Assembly: GCA_015272395.1 (NCBI GenBank)
Contig: JACYLQ010000027.1
Span: 124,001 to 188,000, forward strand
Length of the DNA stretch: 64,000 bases
Reading direction: 5' to 3'
From: Calothrix sp. C42_A2020_038
GTDB taxonomy: Bacteria > Cyanobacteriota > Cyanobacteriia > Cyanobacteriales > Nostocaceae
Every line of letters begins with the position of its first letter. The stretch's first letter is position 1. The notes beneath the pieces are model-generated. The model was not told the origin of the DNA. It was given only the letters and a program-made list of their open reading frames with translations, and did no database searches. A program made the translations under genes and the position numbers. This document shows positions 34,801 to 43,899 of this stretch, piece by piece.

Positions 34801-35684
34801 TATGCGCTATAACCGTATGCCATCGGTTCACGCATTGATTCAACAGGTTTTATTTTCCGGTTAATAGACTGTGCAAAAGGTATTTTGATGCCTTTGATGG
34901 TTTCTGGTAAGATCGAATATTCGTTGGTTGGTTCAACTGTGTATCGGGGAGACTTTGCTTTCATTCCCGCTTCTTGTAACATTCCGTCAATTTCTGCTGC
35001 GGTGAACTGTCTGAGGTAAATTTGATTTTTACCTGCTGGGTTTAAACGACGTATCCAGTTGTGGATAATGTGCGAAGGGCAAAGTTTGTTGTGGAATGAG
35101 TGGTTGAATACAAATACTCCACCTGGTTTGAGAACGCGCGCCATTTCTACCATCAGTTTACGTAATTGCGCTTCGGGGATATGCATGAAGACACAGTTAG
35201 AAATCAGCAGGTCAACCGAGTTATCTTCTAGTGGTAGAATTTCTGCTGAGTTACAAATGATGTTAAATTCGGCGCCGGGGAAAAAGTCATACTCTTGCTT
35301 ACACTTCAGCAGGCGCCGTAATAATGGCTCAGAGATATCAAGCCCATAGTATTTATGACAGCGCAGATTTTTATCTTTAGAGAGATATAAAGGAATTCGT
35401 CCGTAACCGCAACCAACTTCTAATATCGTGTCTACAGATTTATTTTCCGGAAACTTGCTCCAAGTTCCCGAAGGTTTTCCAGTCAGAAGTTTATAGTCTT
35501 TTTTGAGTGCTGAACCAGCTTCTGCTTGCTCGATTTTTTGCGAACCGTAATAAGTCTTACCTATTTCATCCCAAAGTTGCTTGTGTCCGGTATTATTTAA
35601 ATTTTCATAATCTTTAGGTAAGTAAACACCATCCCGAAGCTGATATCCTTTCAGGCTGGGTTTTACGCTCATAGCTTGACTCAT
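34785..35684 (-). CDS. SAM-dependent methyltransferase (class I)
   Basis: A 299-residue class I methyltransferase. Motif I is ILEVGCGYGRIPLYLSK (residues about 88-104), followed by the acidic post-I region YYGLDISEPLL, motif II-like DNSVDLLISNCVFMHIPE and post-II LKPGGVFVFNHSFHN. The substrate is unknown. The N-terminal 80 residues (GVYLPKDYENLNNTGHKQLWDEIGKTYYG) are a helical cap. The Met at position 5 is an alternative start. A related member of the family may act on lipids or sugars; the HSFHN segment and lack of TMs do not decide. It is transcribed toward the SRPBCC gene, and the divergent side faces the P1B-ATPase. Confidence 0.87.
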   Translation of the reverse strand: MSQAMSVKPSLKGYQLRDGVYLPKDYENLNNTGHKQLWDEIGKTYYGSQKIEQAEAGSALKKDYKLLTGKPSGTWSKFPENKSVDTILEVGCGYGRIPLYLSKDKNLRCHKYYGLDISEPLLRRLLKCKQEYDFFPGAEFNIICNSAEILPLEDNSVDLLISNCVFMHIPEAQLRKLMVEMARVLKPGGVFVFNHSFHNKLCPSHIIHNWIRRLNPAGKNQIYLRQFTAAEIDGMLQEAGMKAKSPRYTVEPTNEYSILPETIKGIKIPFAQSINRKIKPVESMREPMAYGYSAYSTQL

Positions 35685-36397
35685 AAAAGTAATTTCTCTT
35701 CAGTTTTATATGTCTTTGGTTATACGCGCAATCTAGAATCAACCGCAATTGTTATATTTGCGGGTATATCAAGATATTGGTTTAATTCTATCGGTATTTT
35801 TTCCGATACTGTATGCAAATTTTGATCAGATTACCGAAAAAATCTGTAGCTGACCAGAAATATTTACAATATATGACTTGACTGTGCTGATTCAAAAATA
35901 CTTTTTGATAAAAGCTATTATTTACCCTTCCCGCATCTGCGAAGAAGTTAGGGGTTAGGTTTTTAGCCAATAATATACTTTTCAAACATCCTCCTAACAT
36001 ACTTTGTAGAATTGCTAACGCACTGATTAATTCACAGTAATATAGCTGAGTTAATTAAGAGATTTTTCCTTTTATCAATATTTTGTAGCGTGGGCAATAC
36101 CGACCTGACAGCTAGATGACCTATTAAAAAAGTTGCAAACCTGACTATAGTTTTTAATTATTGATGAGAATATATAGCATTTATTCTGCAATTATTGTAA
36201 AATATTTTATACAATCTAGTTACTTGATATTACTTAAATAGAATTATCTTATTGAAGCTTTTTTGCATTTAGCTAATAAGAAATAAGGCTTATCTGATAA
36301 AGACTTGAGGCTATACTTGTAATAACTTTATAAATAGTTGCAATCACTAAAAAAATATTGCTAATGTTAAATAAGAAACTTCATTTAGCTGTGAACG
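35685..36397. other. Long AT-rich intergenic region
   Basis: About 710 bases, no convincing gene. It contains an ACTTTTCAAACATCC repeat near 35974 and a GTGGGCAATACCGACC copy near 36088 (also inside the MITE at 25788). The rest is AT-rich promoter-like DNA before the P1B-ATPase gene. Confidence 0.55.
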
Positions 36398-38608
36398 ATG
36401 TACGCTATAACTTCAGGGGCAAAACAAAAAGTCGTGGCACAACACATGGCTTGGAAAGTGAACTATAAAGTCGTTCATTCAACTCATGGACGAGTTAGAT
36501 TTCGTGTTCCTTTACTTGCGCTAGACCAAAGTTATGCGTCACGTCTAGAAAGTTTGTTGTTATTAGATAGTTGTGTAACTAAAGTACGAGTGAATTGTGA
36601 TGCTGCTTCCGTCACAGTTAATTATCAAGCAACACAAAACAACTTAATACCCGCGCGTTTACTGCAAATAATTCAGGATGCAACTTGGAAGGAAGAAATA
36701 AAGCGTCAGAGGGTAGAAACACATCACCAACATCATCACCATGAGCATGGTGATGATGGATTGAAAATGCCCGCTCTTGCAACCTTGATGGCATTATTAA
36801 AATTAGCGTTTCCAATTCCTACTGCTTTGGTTGCGTCAACTGTGGCAATTGCAGCATTACCTGTGTGTAAGCGCGCGTTTACAAGTATTAGAGATGAGCG
36901 CAAATTAAATATAGATTGTTTAGACTTTTTGGCAATTGTTCTGACTTCACTCCAAGGCAATTTGCTGGCGCCGGCTTTGGTTATGACGTTGCATGAAGTT
37001 GGTGATACGATTCGTGAACGTACAGCCAGAGTTACACACCAGAGTGCAACTGACTTACTTTCTTCATTAGGCAGTTTTGCGTGGGTTGAAAAGGATGGGG
37101 AGAAAGTCCGTGTTCTGGCAACAGAAGTTCAACCAGGAGATAAAGTTATTGTTTATCCAGGTGAGCAGATACCAGTTGATGGAAAGATATTACGAGGTAA
37201 AGCCTTAATAGACTTTTCAAAACTTACAGGTGAATCAATGCCTGTTGTCCGTTCGGTGGGAGAATATGTATACGCCTCAACATTAGTACGTGAAGGTACT
37301 ATATCTGTAAATACTGAACGAGTGGGATGTGATACCCGTGCAGGCGCCAGTATTCGATTGATGCAAGAGGCGCCTGTTTATGATACGCGAATGGTTAATC
37401 ATGCGGCTCAAATTGCTGATAAAACTATTGTTCCAGCTTTAATTTTTGCTGGTATTGTGTTTGCCGCTACTCGTAATCCTGTACGTGCAGCATCAATATT
37501 AACGCTTGACTTCATGACGGGTATTCGCGTTTCATTGCCTACAACCTATTTAGCAGCACTCAATCATGCAACTCGCCACGGTGTATTAGTACGTAGCGGT
37601 CGAGCATTAGAAAAATTAGCACAAGTAGACACGTTAGTTTTTGACAAGACAGGAACACTTACACAAGGTGAAATTGAAGTTATTGGGCTAGAAACAGTGC
37701 TTGAAGTTTTACCTCAAAGAGTGTTAGAACTCGCAGCAGCAGCAGAACAGCGATTAACACACCCAGTCGCTCAAGCTGTAATGCGCTATGCAACGCAGCA
37801 AAATTTACGAATATTACCGCGTGGTGAATGGAACTACGAAATTGGTTTAGGAGTTAGCGCTCAAATTGAGGATGAATATGTTCTAGTTGGAAGCGCGCGT
37901 TGGATGGAACAAAATAATATTTCCATTCAAACCTTAAATGATAATTCTTTCATATCTGTACATGATTCACGACTATATGTAGCAGCAAACGGTGAATTAC
38001 TTGGAGCCATTGTATATACCGACCCATTAAGGTTAGAAAGCGCAGAAGTAATTCGTAAACTCCAACTTGAACACGGTATGTCAATTCACCTACTTACAGG
38101 AGATAACAAACAACGAGCCACTACAGTCGCAAAAGAGCTTGGCATACCTGTGCAGAACGTTTATGCTGAAGCATTCCCCGAACAAAAAGCCGAAATAATT
38201 CGTAACCTGCATTCCCAAGGAAAAACAGTTGCATTTACAGGAGATGGAATAAACGACTCTGCCGCACTAGCTTATGCGGATGTATCAATATCTTTTGGTA
38301 ATGGTTCACAAATCGCGCGTGAAACTGCTGATGTTGTGCTGATGGAAAATAACTTAGAAAACTTACTCGAAGCTATTGCTATTGCCCAAGAAACCAAACA
38401 AGTAATCAACCAAAATATTGGTTTAGCTGTTATTCCTAACCTAGCAGCATTAGGACTTGCTGCTACAACTGGCATACATCCCCTAGCTGCTACCACAGTT
38501 CATAACGGTTCCGCAATTGCCGCAGGACTCAATGGTTTGCGTCCTTTAATGCACCAAGACCCACCTCAGACAGTTTTTAGCCAGGACTTTTGCCTTGCAC
38601 AATATTAG
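36398..38608 (+). CDS. P1B-type heavy-metal ATPase homologue without a CPC motif
   Basis: A 736-residue P1B ATPase. It keeps the catalytic sequence: VFDKTGTLT, the actuator TGES in KLTGESMPVV, LTGDNKQRA and FTGDGINDS. The N-terminal HMA-like domain (residues 23-95) has the beta-alpha-beta form with VRFRVPLL but no CxxC metal site. A His-rich run HHQHHHHEHGDDG lies at 109-120. The transmembrane metal site usually has CPC or SPC; here the TM segment reads TLDFMTGIRVSLPTTYL, so the metal is coordinated differently, as in CPC-lacking P1B subgroups. It should be a plasma-membrane metal efflux or uptake pump; Mn or Zn cannot be separated from the sequence. Its TAG stop is the start of a MITE-like end (38606). 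Confidence 0.88.
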   Translation: MYAITSGAKQKVVAQHMAWKVNYKVVHSTHGRVRFRVPLLALDQSYASRLESLLLLDSCVTKVRVNCDAASVTVNYQATQNNLIPARLLQIIQDATWKEEIKRQRVETHHQHHHHEHGDDGLKMPALATLMALLKLAFPIPTALVASTVAIAALPVCKRAFTSIRDERKLNIDCLDFLAIVLTSLQGNLLAPALVMTLHEVGDTIRERTARVTHQSATDLLSSLGSFAWVEKDGEKVRVLATEVQPGDKVIVYPGEQIPVDGKILRGKALIDFSKLTGESMPVVRSVGEYVYASTLVREGTISVNTERVGCDTRAGASIRLMQEAPVYDTRMVNHAAQIADKTIVPALIFAGIVFAATRNPVRAASILTLDFMTGIRVSLPTTYLAALNHATRHGVLVRSGRALEKLAQVDTLVFDKTGTLTQGEIEVIGLETVLEVLPQRVLELAAAAEQRLTHPVAQAVMRYATQQNLRILPRGEWNYEIGLGVSAQIEDEYVLVGSARWMEQNNISIQTLNDNSFISVHDSRLYVAANGELLGAIVYTDPLRLESAEVIRKLQLEHGMSIHLLTGDNKQRATTVAKELGIPVQNVYAEAFPEQKAEIIRNLHSQGKTVAFTGDGINDSAALAYADVSISFGNGSQIARETADVVLMENNLENLLEAIAIAQETKQVINQNIGLAVIPNLAALGLAATTGIHPLAATTVHNGSAIAAGLNGLRPLMHQDPPQTVFSQDFCLAQY

Positions 38609-38732
38609 TGGTTCGTGTCAAAAGTTTTGGTGGTATAAATAATTTCTTGTGGGTCAGGCAGAGATGCCTGACCAGTAAACAAGCAAGGATACCTGTTCCA
38701 CTACACCCCAAAACTTATGACACATACCAGTA
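38606..38732. mobile_element. MITE-like element, family A copy 1
   Basis: TAGTGGTTCGTGTCA at the left (from 38606) continues with AAAGTTTTGG; the right end ends with CCAAAACTTATGACAC then ATACCAGTA (to 38732). They are long inverted repeats, about 20 of 25 positions matching. The first three bases are the stop codon of the P1B-ATPase. Interior has the hairpin TCAGGCA-gaga-TGCCTGA. The copy at 47140-47267 is about the same length in the opposite orientation. Confidence 0.8.
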
Positions 38733-38777
38733 GGTGTATTATGCTCTAATAAATAAACTGTAAAACCAGAAGTTACC

Positions 38778-40286
38778 ATGTCAAAAGCTTCACAGAATAA
38801 AAAAGTAGTCGTAGTCGGTGCCGGTTGGGCAGGGTTAGGTGCTACTTATCATCTTGCAAAGCAGGGCTACGATGTGACACTTTTGGAAGCAGGCACCTAT
38901 CCTGGTGGACTAGTAGCAGGTTGGAAAACTCCGGGTGGACGTTCAGTAGAAGCAGGTATTCACGGTTTTTGGTACCCTTACCGCAATATATTTTCTTTAA
39001 TAAACGAATTAGAAATAAATCCTTTTACAACTTGGACACGTTCATCACAATATTCTCCCTACGGTTTAGAAGTAGAATCACCGATTTTTCAAGATTTGCC
39101 AAGACTTCCAACTCCATTAGGTACATTCGTTTATACTCAGTTTAAACGTTTACCACTAATCGACCGTCTTAGCGCATTACCTTTACTATACGCTGTTGTT
39201 GATTTTGATAACTCTGATGAAGCTTGGCGCCGCTATGACTCGGTGACCGCGCGCGAACTATTTAAACAATTTGGAGTTTCCGGGCGCCTATACCGTGAAT
39301 CATTTGAACCAATGTTATTAGTAGGCTTATTTGCTCCTGGCGAACAATGTTCTGCTGCGGCAACATTGGGTATGTTATATTACTTTATTCTGGCACATCA
39401 AGCTGATTTTGATGTTGTTTGGTGTCGAGGAACTGTAGGGGAACAAATATTTCGCCCTTGGGTAGAAAATATCGAAAAACTCGGTGGCAAAGTACTAGCA
39501 AACTGTCGTGTTACTGACGTAATTACTATTAAAAATCAAGTTACAGGTGTAGTTTGTGGTGATGAAGTATTTGATGCAGATGCCGTAATTTTTGCAGTTG
39601 GCATTACCGGAATGAAAAAGATTGTTGCCAATAGTGCCACTCTACAAAGTCGTAGCGAATTTAGAAATTTGACCAACTTAGGCGCCATAGATGTACTTGC
39701 TGTGCGTTTATGGTTCGACCGCAAAATCAATATTCCTCTTCCTTCTAACGCTTGCTTTGGTTTTGACCCCACAACCGGATGGACGTTCTTTGATTTAAAC
39801 GCTTTACATGACGAATACCGCGATGAACCGGGAACAGTCGTAGAAGTAGATTTTTATCACGCTAACCAATTTATACCGCTTCCAGACAAAGAAATTATCC
39901 CGATTGTACAGCAGTACTTACAATCATGCGTACCTGCATTTGCTGGCGCCAAAGTTATTGATAGCAGTGTTATTCGATTACCACAAGCGGTATCACACTT
40001 TGCACCTGGCAGCTATCGATACATGCTGCCTGCTACTACAAGTTTCTCGAATGTATTCATGAGTGGTGATTGGATAATTACCCGTCATGGTTCATGGTCG
40101 CAGGAAAAAGCGTATGTAACAGGACTAGAAGCAGCTAATTTAGTAATTTCCCATCTGGGTGAAGGTGTACATGCAAAAGTACTACCCATAGAGACAGACG
40201 AAGCACATATACAAATTCTGCGACAAGTAAATAGAAATTGGCGCCAGTTCAGTAAATCTATTTTGCCAGATTTCTGGTTGCCTTGA
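38778..40286 (+). CDS. FAD-dependent oxidoreductase, amine-oxidase/carotene-desaturase-like
   Basis: A 502-residue flavoprotein. The Rossmann dinucleotide motif is VVVVGAGWAGLGATYHLAKQG with Glu at the end of the strand (LLEAG), followed by GGLVAGW. The second FAD motif is at the C-terminus: NVFMSGDWI, then GLEAANL. This is the family of zeta-carotene desaturases, squalene desaturases and related amine oxidases. It is a candidate for isoprenoid or carotenoid chemistry, but the substrate cannot be read. The N-terminus MSKASQNKKVVVV is short and has no signal. It is probably membrane-associated through surface helices. It is followed by the CAP gene in the same direction. The reaction is an inference from the fold. 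Confidence 0.88.
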   Translation: MSKASQNKKVVVVGAGWAGLGATYHLAKQGYDVTLLEAGTYPGGLVAGWKTPGGRSVEAGIHGFWYPYRNIFSLINELEINPFTTWTRSSQYSPYGLEVESPIFQDLPRLPTPLGTFVYTQFKRLPLIDRLSALPLLYAVVDFDNSDEAWRRYDSVTARELFKQFGVSGRLYRESFEPMLLVGLFAPGEQCSAAATLGMLYYFILAHQADFDVVWCRGTVGEQIFRPWVENIEKLGGKVLANCRVTDVITIKNQVTGVVCGDEVFDADAVIFAVGITGMKKIVANSATLQSRSEFRNLTNLGAIDVLAVRLWFDRKINIPLPSNACFGFDPTTGWTFFDLNALHDEYRDEPGTVVEVDFYHANQFIPLPDKEIIPIVQQYLQSCVPAFAGAKVIDSSVIRLPQAVSHFAPGSYRYMLPATTSFSNVFMSGDWIITRHGSWSQEKAYVTGLEAANLVISHLGEGVHAKVLPIETDEAHIQILRQVNRNWRQFSKSILPDFWLP

Positions 40287-40392
40287 AACTCGTCTGGCAA
40301 CGGGTATAAATTATTTGCATAAGTTTGACCCTGGCAGAAATAGTAAGTGAATATTCCGTTCATTTGTGCATCATTCACGGGGAATCCTCAAA

Positions 40393-41055
40393 ATGACTAC
40401 TGATAATAAAACTGGTATCTGGTGGAGATATACACTGTTACTTGCAGTACTAATATTTGCGGGGCCAGCGGCACATTTTACAAACCAAGCACTGCGAGGA
40501 CACCCACTTGACCCCAACTACTTTTGGACAAAGTGGTCGCCATTAGGTTTGTTTGGAGGAGGTTTATATAACGGAAATGGCGGCGCCAACTGGAAAATAG
40601 GCGAGGCGAAGGCTAATATTTTGAATGCAGAGCAGCAACGTACACTGCCTGAGTTACAAAATTTTGCTCTACAGTTAGTTAACCGTGACCGCAACATCAA
40701 TAAATTGAAGTCTATTACCGTAGACCCAATATTGAATGATGCTGCACAACGCCACGCTGAAGATATGTTAGCGCGTCGGTATTTTAACCATGTCTCACCG
40801 GAAGGCAAAACACCGCGCGACCGTTTTTTGGATGCTGGTGGTAGTTCATCTGTAGGAGTAGGTGAAAATATTGCGTATCAAGGTACGCAAGGTCTTGGTT
40901 TCACTTATGGTATTGCCGAAGAATTACAGCGTGGTTGGATGTACAGTAACGGACACCGTGAAAACCTTTTAACTCCAGAATACAAAAAGTTTGGCTACGG
41001 CATTGCAGTTAGCCCAAACGGACGTGTTTTTGCTGTACAAATGTTTTCAAATTAA
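40393..41055 (+). CDS. CAP-family (SCP/PR1) secreted protein
   Basis: 220 residues from the ATG at 40393, chosen because GGGGA precedes it and a TM starts right after it (a GTG at 40366 would add nine residues). The N-terminal hydrophobic segment WWRYTLLLAVLIFAGPAAHF is an uncleaved or cleaved signal. The CAP domain covers residues 90-215: VNRDRNINKLKSI, DAAQRHAEDMLARRYFNHVSPEGKTPRDRF, GVGENIAY and NGHRENLLTPEYKKFGYGI. The His and Glu of this family form the putative active pocket. Members are extracytoplasmic and bind sterols, or are of unknown activity. Likely periplasmic or outer surface. Confidence 0.9.
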   Translation: MTTDNKTGIWWRYTLLLAVLIFAGPAAHFTNQALRGHPLDPNYFWTKWSPLGLFGGGLYNGNGGANWKIGEAKANILNAEQQRTLPELQNFALQLVNRDRNINKLKSITVDPILNDAAQRHAEDMLARRYFNHVSPEGKTPRDRFLDAGGSSSVGVGENIAYQGTQGLGFTYGIAEELQRGWMYSNGHRENLLTPEYKKFGYGIAVSPNGRVFAVQMFSN

Positions 41056-41161
41056 TCAAACCCTACAAACGGCAGGCGTTTCCCTATTGAGCTAACTAGC
41101 GCGGTAGAGTTTTAAGATATGCTGGAAGTAATTGGAAATATGCCAAATACGAAAAGTGACG

Positions 41162-42334
41162 ATGAAACTGGCACAAAGAGTTAGTCAGGTTACGCCTTCG
41201 ATAACCTTAGCTATCGCCGCGAAAGCCAAGGCGATGAAGGCGGAAGGCATTGACGTTTGTAGTTTTAGCGCTGGAGAACCGGACTTTGACACACCAGCAC
41301 ATATTAAAGCCGCAGCGGCTAAAGCCTTAGAAGAGGGTAAGACTAAATACGGCGCCGCATCAGGTGAACCCGGATTACGTGATGCTATCGCCCGTAAATT
41401 ACAGCGCGAAAACGGTCTTAATTTTAAACCAGAAAATATCATCGTTACCAATGGCGGTAAGCATTCATTGTACAATTTGATACTCGCCTTGATTGAACCT
41501 GGTGATGAAGTAATTATTCCGGCGCCTTATTGGTTGAGCTATCCAGAAATGGTAACGCTCGCTGGTGGCAAGTCAGTGATTGTTAATACTGGTGCTGATA
41601 CTGGCTATAAAATTACACCTGAACAGTTGCGTGCTGCAATCACTCCTAGAACAAAACTATTCATTCTCAATTCACCATCCAACCCGACTGGGATGGTGTA
41701 CACCCCCGAAGAAATCAAAGCAATTGCTGACATTATTACAGAGAAAGATATCCTAGTCGTGTCTGATGAGATTTATGAAAAAATTCTCTACGATGGCGCC
41801 AAGCACGTTAGCATTGGCTCGTTAGGTTCAGAAATTTTTGCTCGGACTGTTATTAGTAACGGTTTTGCCAAAGGTTATTCGATGACAGGTTGGCGTATTG
41901 GTTACTTGGCTGGACCATTGGAATTAATCAAAGCGACAATAACTCTTCAAAGCCATAGCACATCCAATGTTTGTACCTTTGCACAATACGGTGCCATCGC
42001 AGCGTTGGATGGACAGCAAGATTGTGTCGAAGAAATGCGTCTGGCTTTTGCTAAACGACGCGAAGTGATGTACGACCGTCTCAATGCCATCCCAGGTTTG
42101 AGTTGTCCTAAACCTGATGGCGCCTTTTATCTCTTACCCGATATTCGCAAAACTGGGTTAAAATCCTTAGATTTCTGTAATGCTTTACTTGAAGAACATC
42201 AAGTAGCTGTAATTCCAGGTATTGCTTTCGGCGCTGATGATACAGTACGTCTATCTTATGCTACCGATATGGCAACAATTGAAAAAGGAATGGATAGGTT
42301 GGAAAAGTTTGTAAAATCAAAAATTTCAAGTTAG
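41162..42334 (+). CDS. aspC: Pyridoxal-phosphate-dependent aspartate-type aminotransferase
   Basis: 390 residues from the ATG at 41162 (upstream in-frame ATG at 41132 not used because [13 protein letters not shown] is the usual start). Class I/II aminotransferase: the substrate-binding [13 protein letters not shown] and [10 protein letters not shown] (Asn and substrate carboxylate contacts), DEIYEKI, and the PLP lysine in [18 protein letters not shown]. The C-terminal Arg is in VRLSYATDM. It likely makes aspartate from oxaloacetate and glutamate; close relatives also act on prephenate or aromatic amino acids, so specificity is open. Cytoplasmic. Heptamer repeats follow the stop. Confidence 0.93.
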   Translation: MKLAQRVSQVTPSITLAIAAKAKAMKAEGIDVCSFSAGEPDFDTPAHIKAAAAKALEEGKTKYGAASGEPGLRDAIARKLQRENGLNFKPENIIVTNGGKHSLYNLILALIEPGDEVIIPAPYWLSYPEMVTLAGGKSVIVNTGADTGYKITPEQLRAAITPRTKLFILNSPSNPTGMVYTPEEIKAIADIITEKDILVVSDEIYEKILYDGAKHVSIGSLGSEIFARTVISNGFAKGYSMTGWRIGYLAGPLELIKATITLQSHSTSNVCTFAQYGAIAALDGQQDCVEEMRLAFAKRREVMYDRLNAIPGLSCPKPDGAFYLLPDIRKTGLKSLDFCNALLEEHQVAVIPGIAFGADDTVRLSYATDMATIEKGMDRLEKFVKSKISS

Positions 42335-42450
42335 GAGTTATCAGTTAGGAGTTATCAGTTAATTTCCAACTCCTAACTACTAACTCTGTACAGACGCGAT
42401 TAAATAGCCCTGCGGGCATAGCCTGGGCGCCGAAGCGTCTCCTAACTCCT
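42331..42450. repeat. Heptamer repeats with AGACGC palindrome
   Basis: GAGTTATCAGTTAGGAGTT-type heptamers in both orientations surround an AGACGCGATT...GAAGCGTCT palindrome that includes a GGCGCC site at 42427. It separates the aminotransferase from the convergent glycosyltransferase gene. Confidence 0.8.
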
Positions 42451-43642
42451 AAGTTTTCAATAAGCCCATTTCTTGTAACCCCTGTCGTAGTCTATTTGCT
42501 TCGCTAGGGTTGCTTTTTTGGTGGAGGGAAATAGCTTTGTTAAATGCAGCTAAACTAGCTTTTTGATTTCCCACTTTTAACCATGTCACTCCCAAATTTT
42601 GATATGCTTCCGCATATTTGGGATTTAACTGTACCGCGCGCTGGTACGATGAGATTGCTTCTGTAAATTTTCCCATTGCTTTTAGCGTCATGCCCAAATT
42701 GTAGTGTCCAACTGCAAAACTTGGGTCAATGCGAATTGTCATTTCATAAGCACTTTTAGCGCTTTGTAAATCTCCCAAGCTTTTGAGTAAGTTTCCTAGG
42801 TTATTGTAGGCGCCTAGTTTTAAAATTGGGACTACTACCTGTTTAATTGCAGCTTGATAATGCGATACAGCTTTTCTGATATCTCCTGCACGGGTATAGC
42901 CAATACCCAAATGATAGTGCAGTTCGTACATCAAATCTATGTTTGCTTGTTTTGAAGCAATCCCACGCTGTAATAATTCTATACCTTCTTTAAGTTTTCC
43001 AGTCTCAATATATAAACCCCCAAGTTTACTACAAACATAAGGGTCATTAGGATGATTGATAATGAACGCTTCCATTGCAGCTTTCGCTCGTATTGCCTTG
43101 TTTTGTTCTTCGATAACAGCTTTGTGGTATCCTTGGTGTAATATTGCAACTTCGCTTAAATGCCCAATTTGCCAGTCAGGCTCTTTCTTTAATATTTCAA
43201 GAACGCTATCGTCTACTATGGCATGATAAGGACGCGAAAACTTAATATCAGGGTGATTACGAAACAACCTCGACACCATCGAGTGTGGAGATTGATTAGC
43301 ACCGACTTCGTAACGCAGCAAGTTAATCATAAGATACTCCTGCATCTCGATTGCCTGCTTGATATGTGATTTTATTTTCGATGTTAACGTCTCATCAGCA
43401 TCCAACACCAATACCCAATCACCTGTAACATATTTCAATGCTTCGTTGCGCGCGGCACTAAAATCATTTTTCCATTCATCTTGGTAAACCTTGGCGCCCA
43501 AACCTTTAGCAATTTCTATCGTTTTATCAGTAGAACCTGTATCTACAACTATGATTTCATCGACGATACTCTTTGCACTTCTAATGCACTTAGGCAACGC
43601 AGCTTCTTCGTTTTTAACAATTATGCAGAGACTTAATTTCAT
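42449..43642 (-). CDS. Glycosyltransferase family 2 protein with TPR repeats
   Basis: A 397-residue protein. The N-terminal GT2 domain begins MKLSLCIIVKNEEAALPKCI, has the DxD-like VLDADE, and continues with VDTGSTDKT earlier. From about residue 200 the chain becomes tetratricopeptide repeats: a repeated spacing of GxxY/AxxxYxxAI, for example FTEAISSYQRAVQLNPKYA and EAYQNLGVTWLKVG. TPR domains hold partner proteins or carriers. Enzymes of this shape modify surface glycans or proteins. No TM. Its downstream end meets repeats shared with aspC. It is a single gene on the minus strand, opposite to the neighbouring aminotransferase. Confidence 0.9.
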   Translation of the reverse strand: MKLSLCIIVKNEEAALPKCIRSAKSIVDEIIVVDTGSTDKTIEIAKGLGAKVYQDEWKNDFSAARNEALKYVTGDWVLVLDADETLTSKIKSHIKQAIEMQEYLMINLLRYEVGANQSPHSMVSRLFRNHPDIKFSRPYHAIVDDSVLEILKKEPDWQIGHLSEVAILHQGYHKAVIEEQNKAIRAKAAMEAFIINHPNDPYVCSKLGGLYIETGKLKEGIELLQRGIASKQANIDLMYELHYHLGIGYTRAGDIRKAVSHYQAAIKQVVVPILKLGAYNNLGNLLKSLGDLQSAKSAYEMTIRIDPSFAVGHYNLGMTLKAMGKFTEAISSYQRAVQLNPKYAEAYQNLGVTWLKVGNQKASLAAFNKAISLHQKSNPSEANRLRQGLQEMGLLKT

Positions 43643-43899
43643 AATTTACTCATATCAAATTTTATTTATAATAGTCAATAACATATAGATACGCTGCAAA
43701 GATTATTATTTATAATAAGTACAGTTGAGTAGAGAAGTTACATGTAACGTCTCTATATATAAGTCATGCAAAATTTACTATTAAAAACTAACTGGAAAAG
43801 CCAACTAACCCAACCATGCGTTGGATATTTCAATAGAGCCAAAAAGATAAAGGAAAGTAGTCAGATTTCCCTTTCTCCCTTCCCTTTTCTAGTTTCTTC

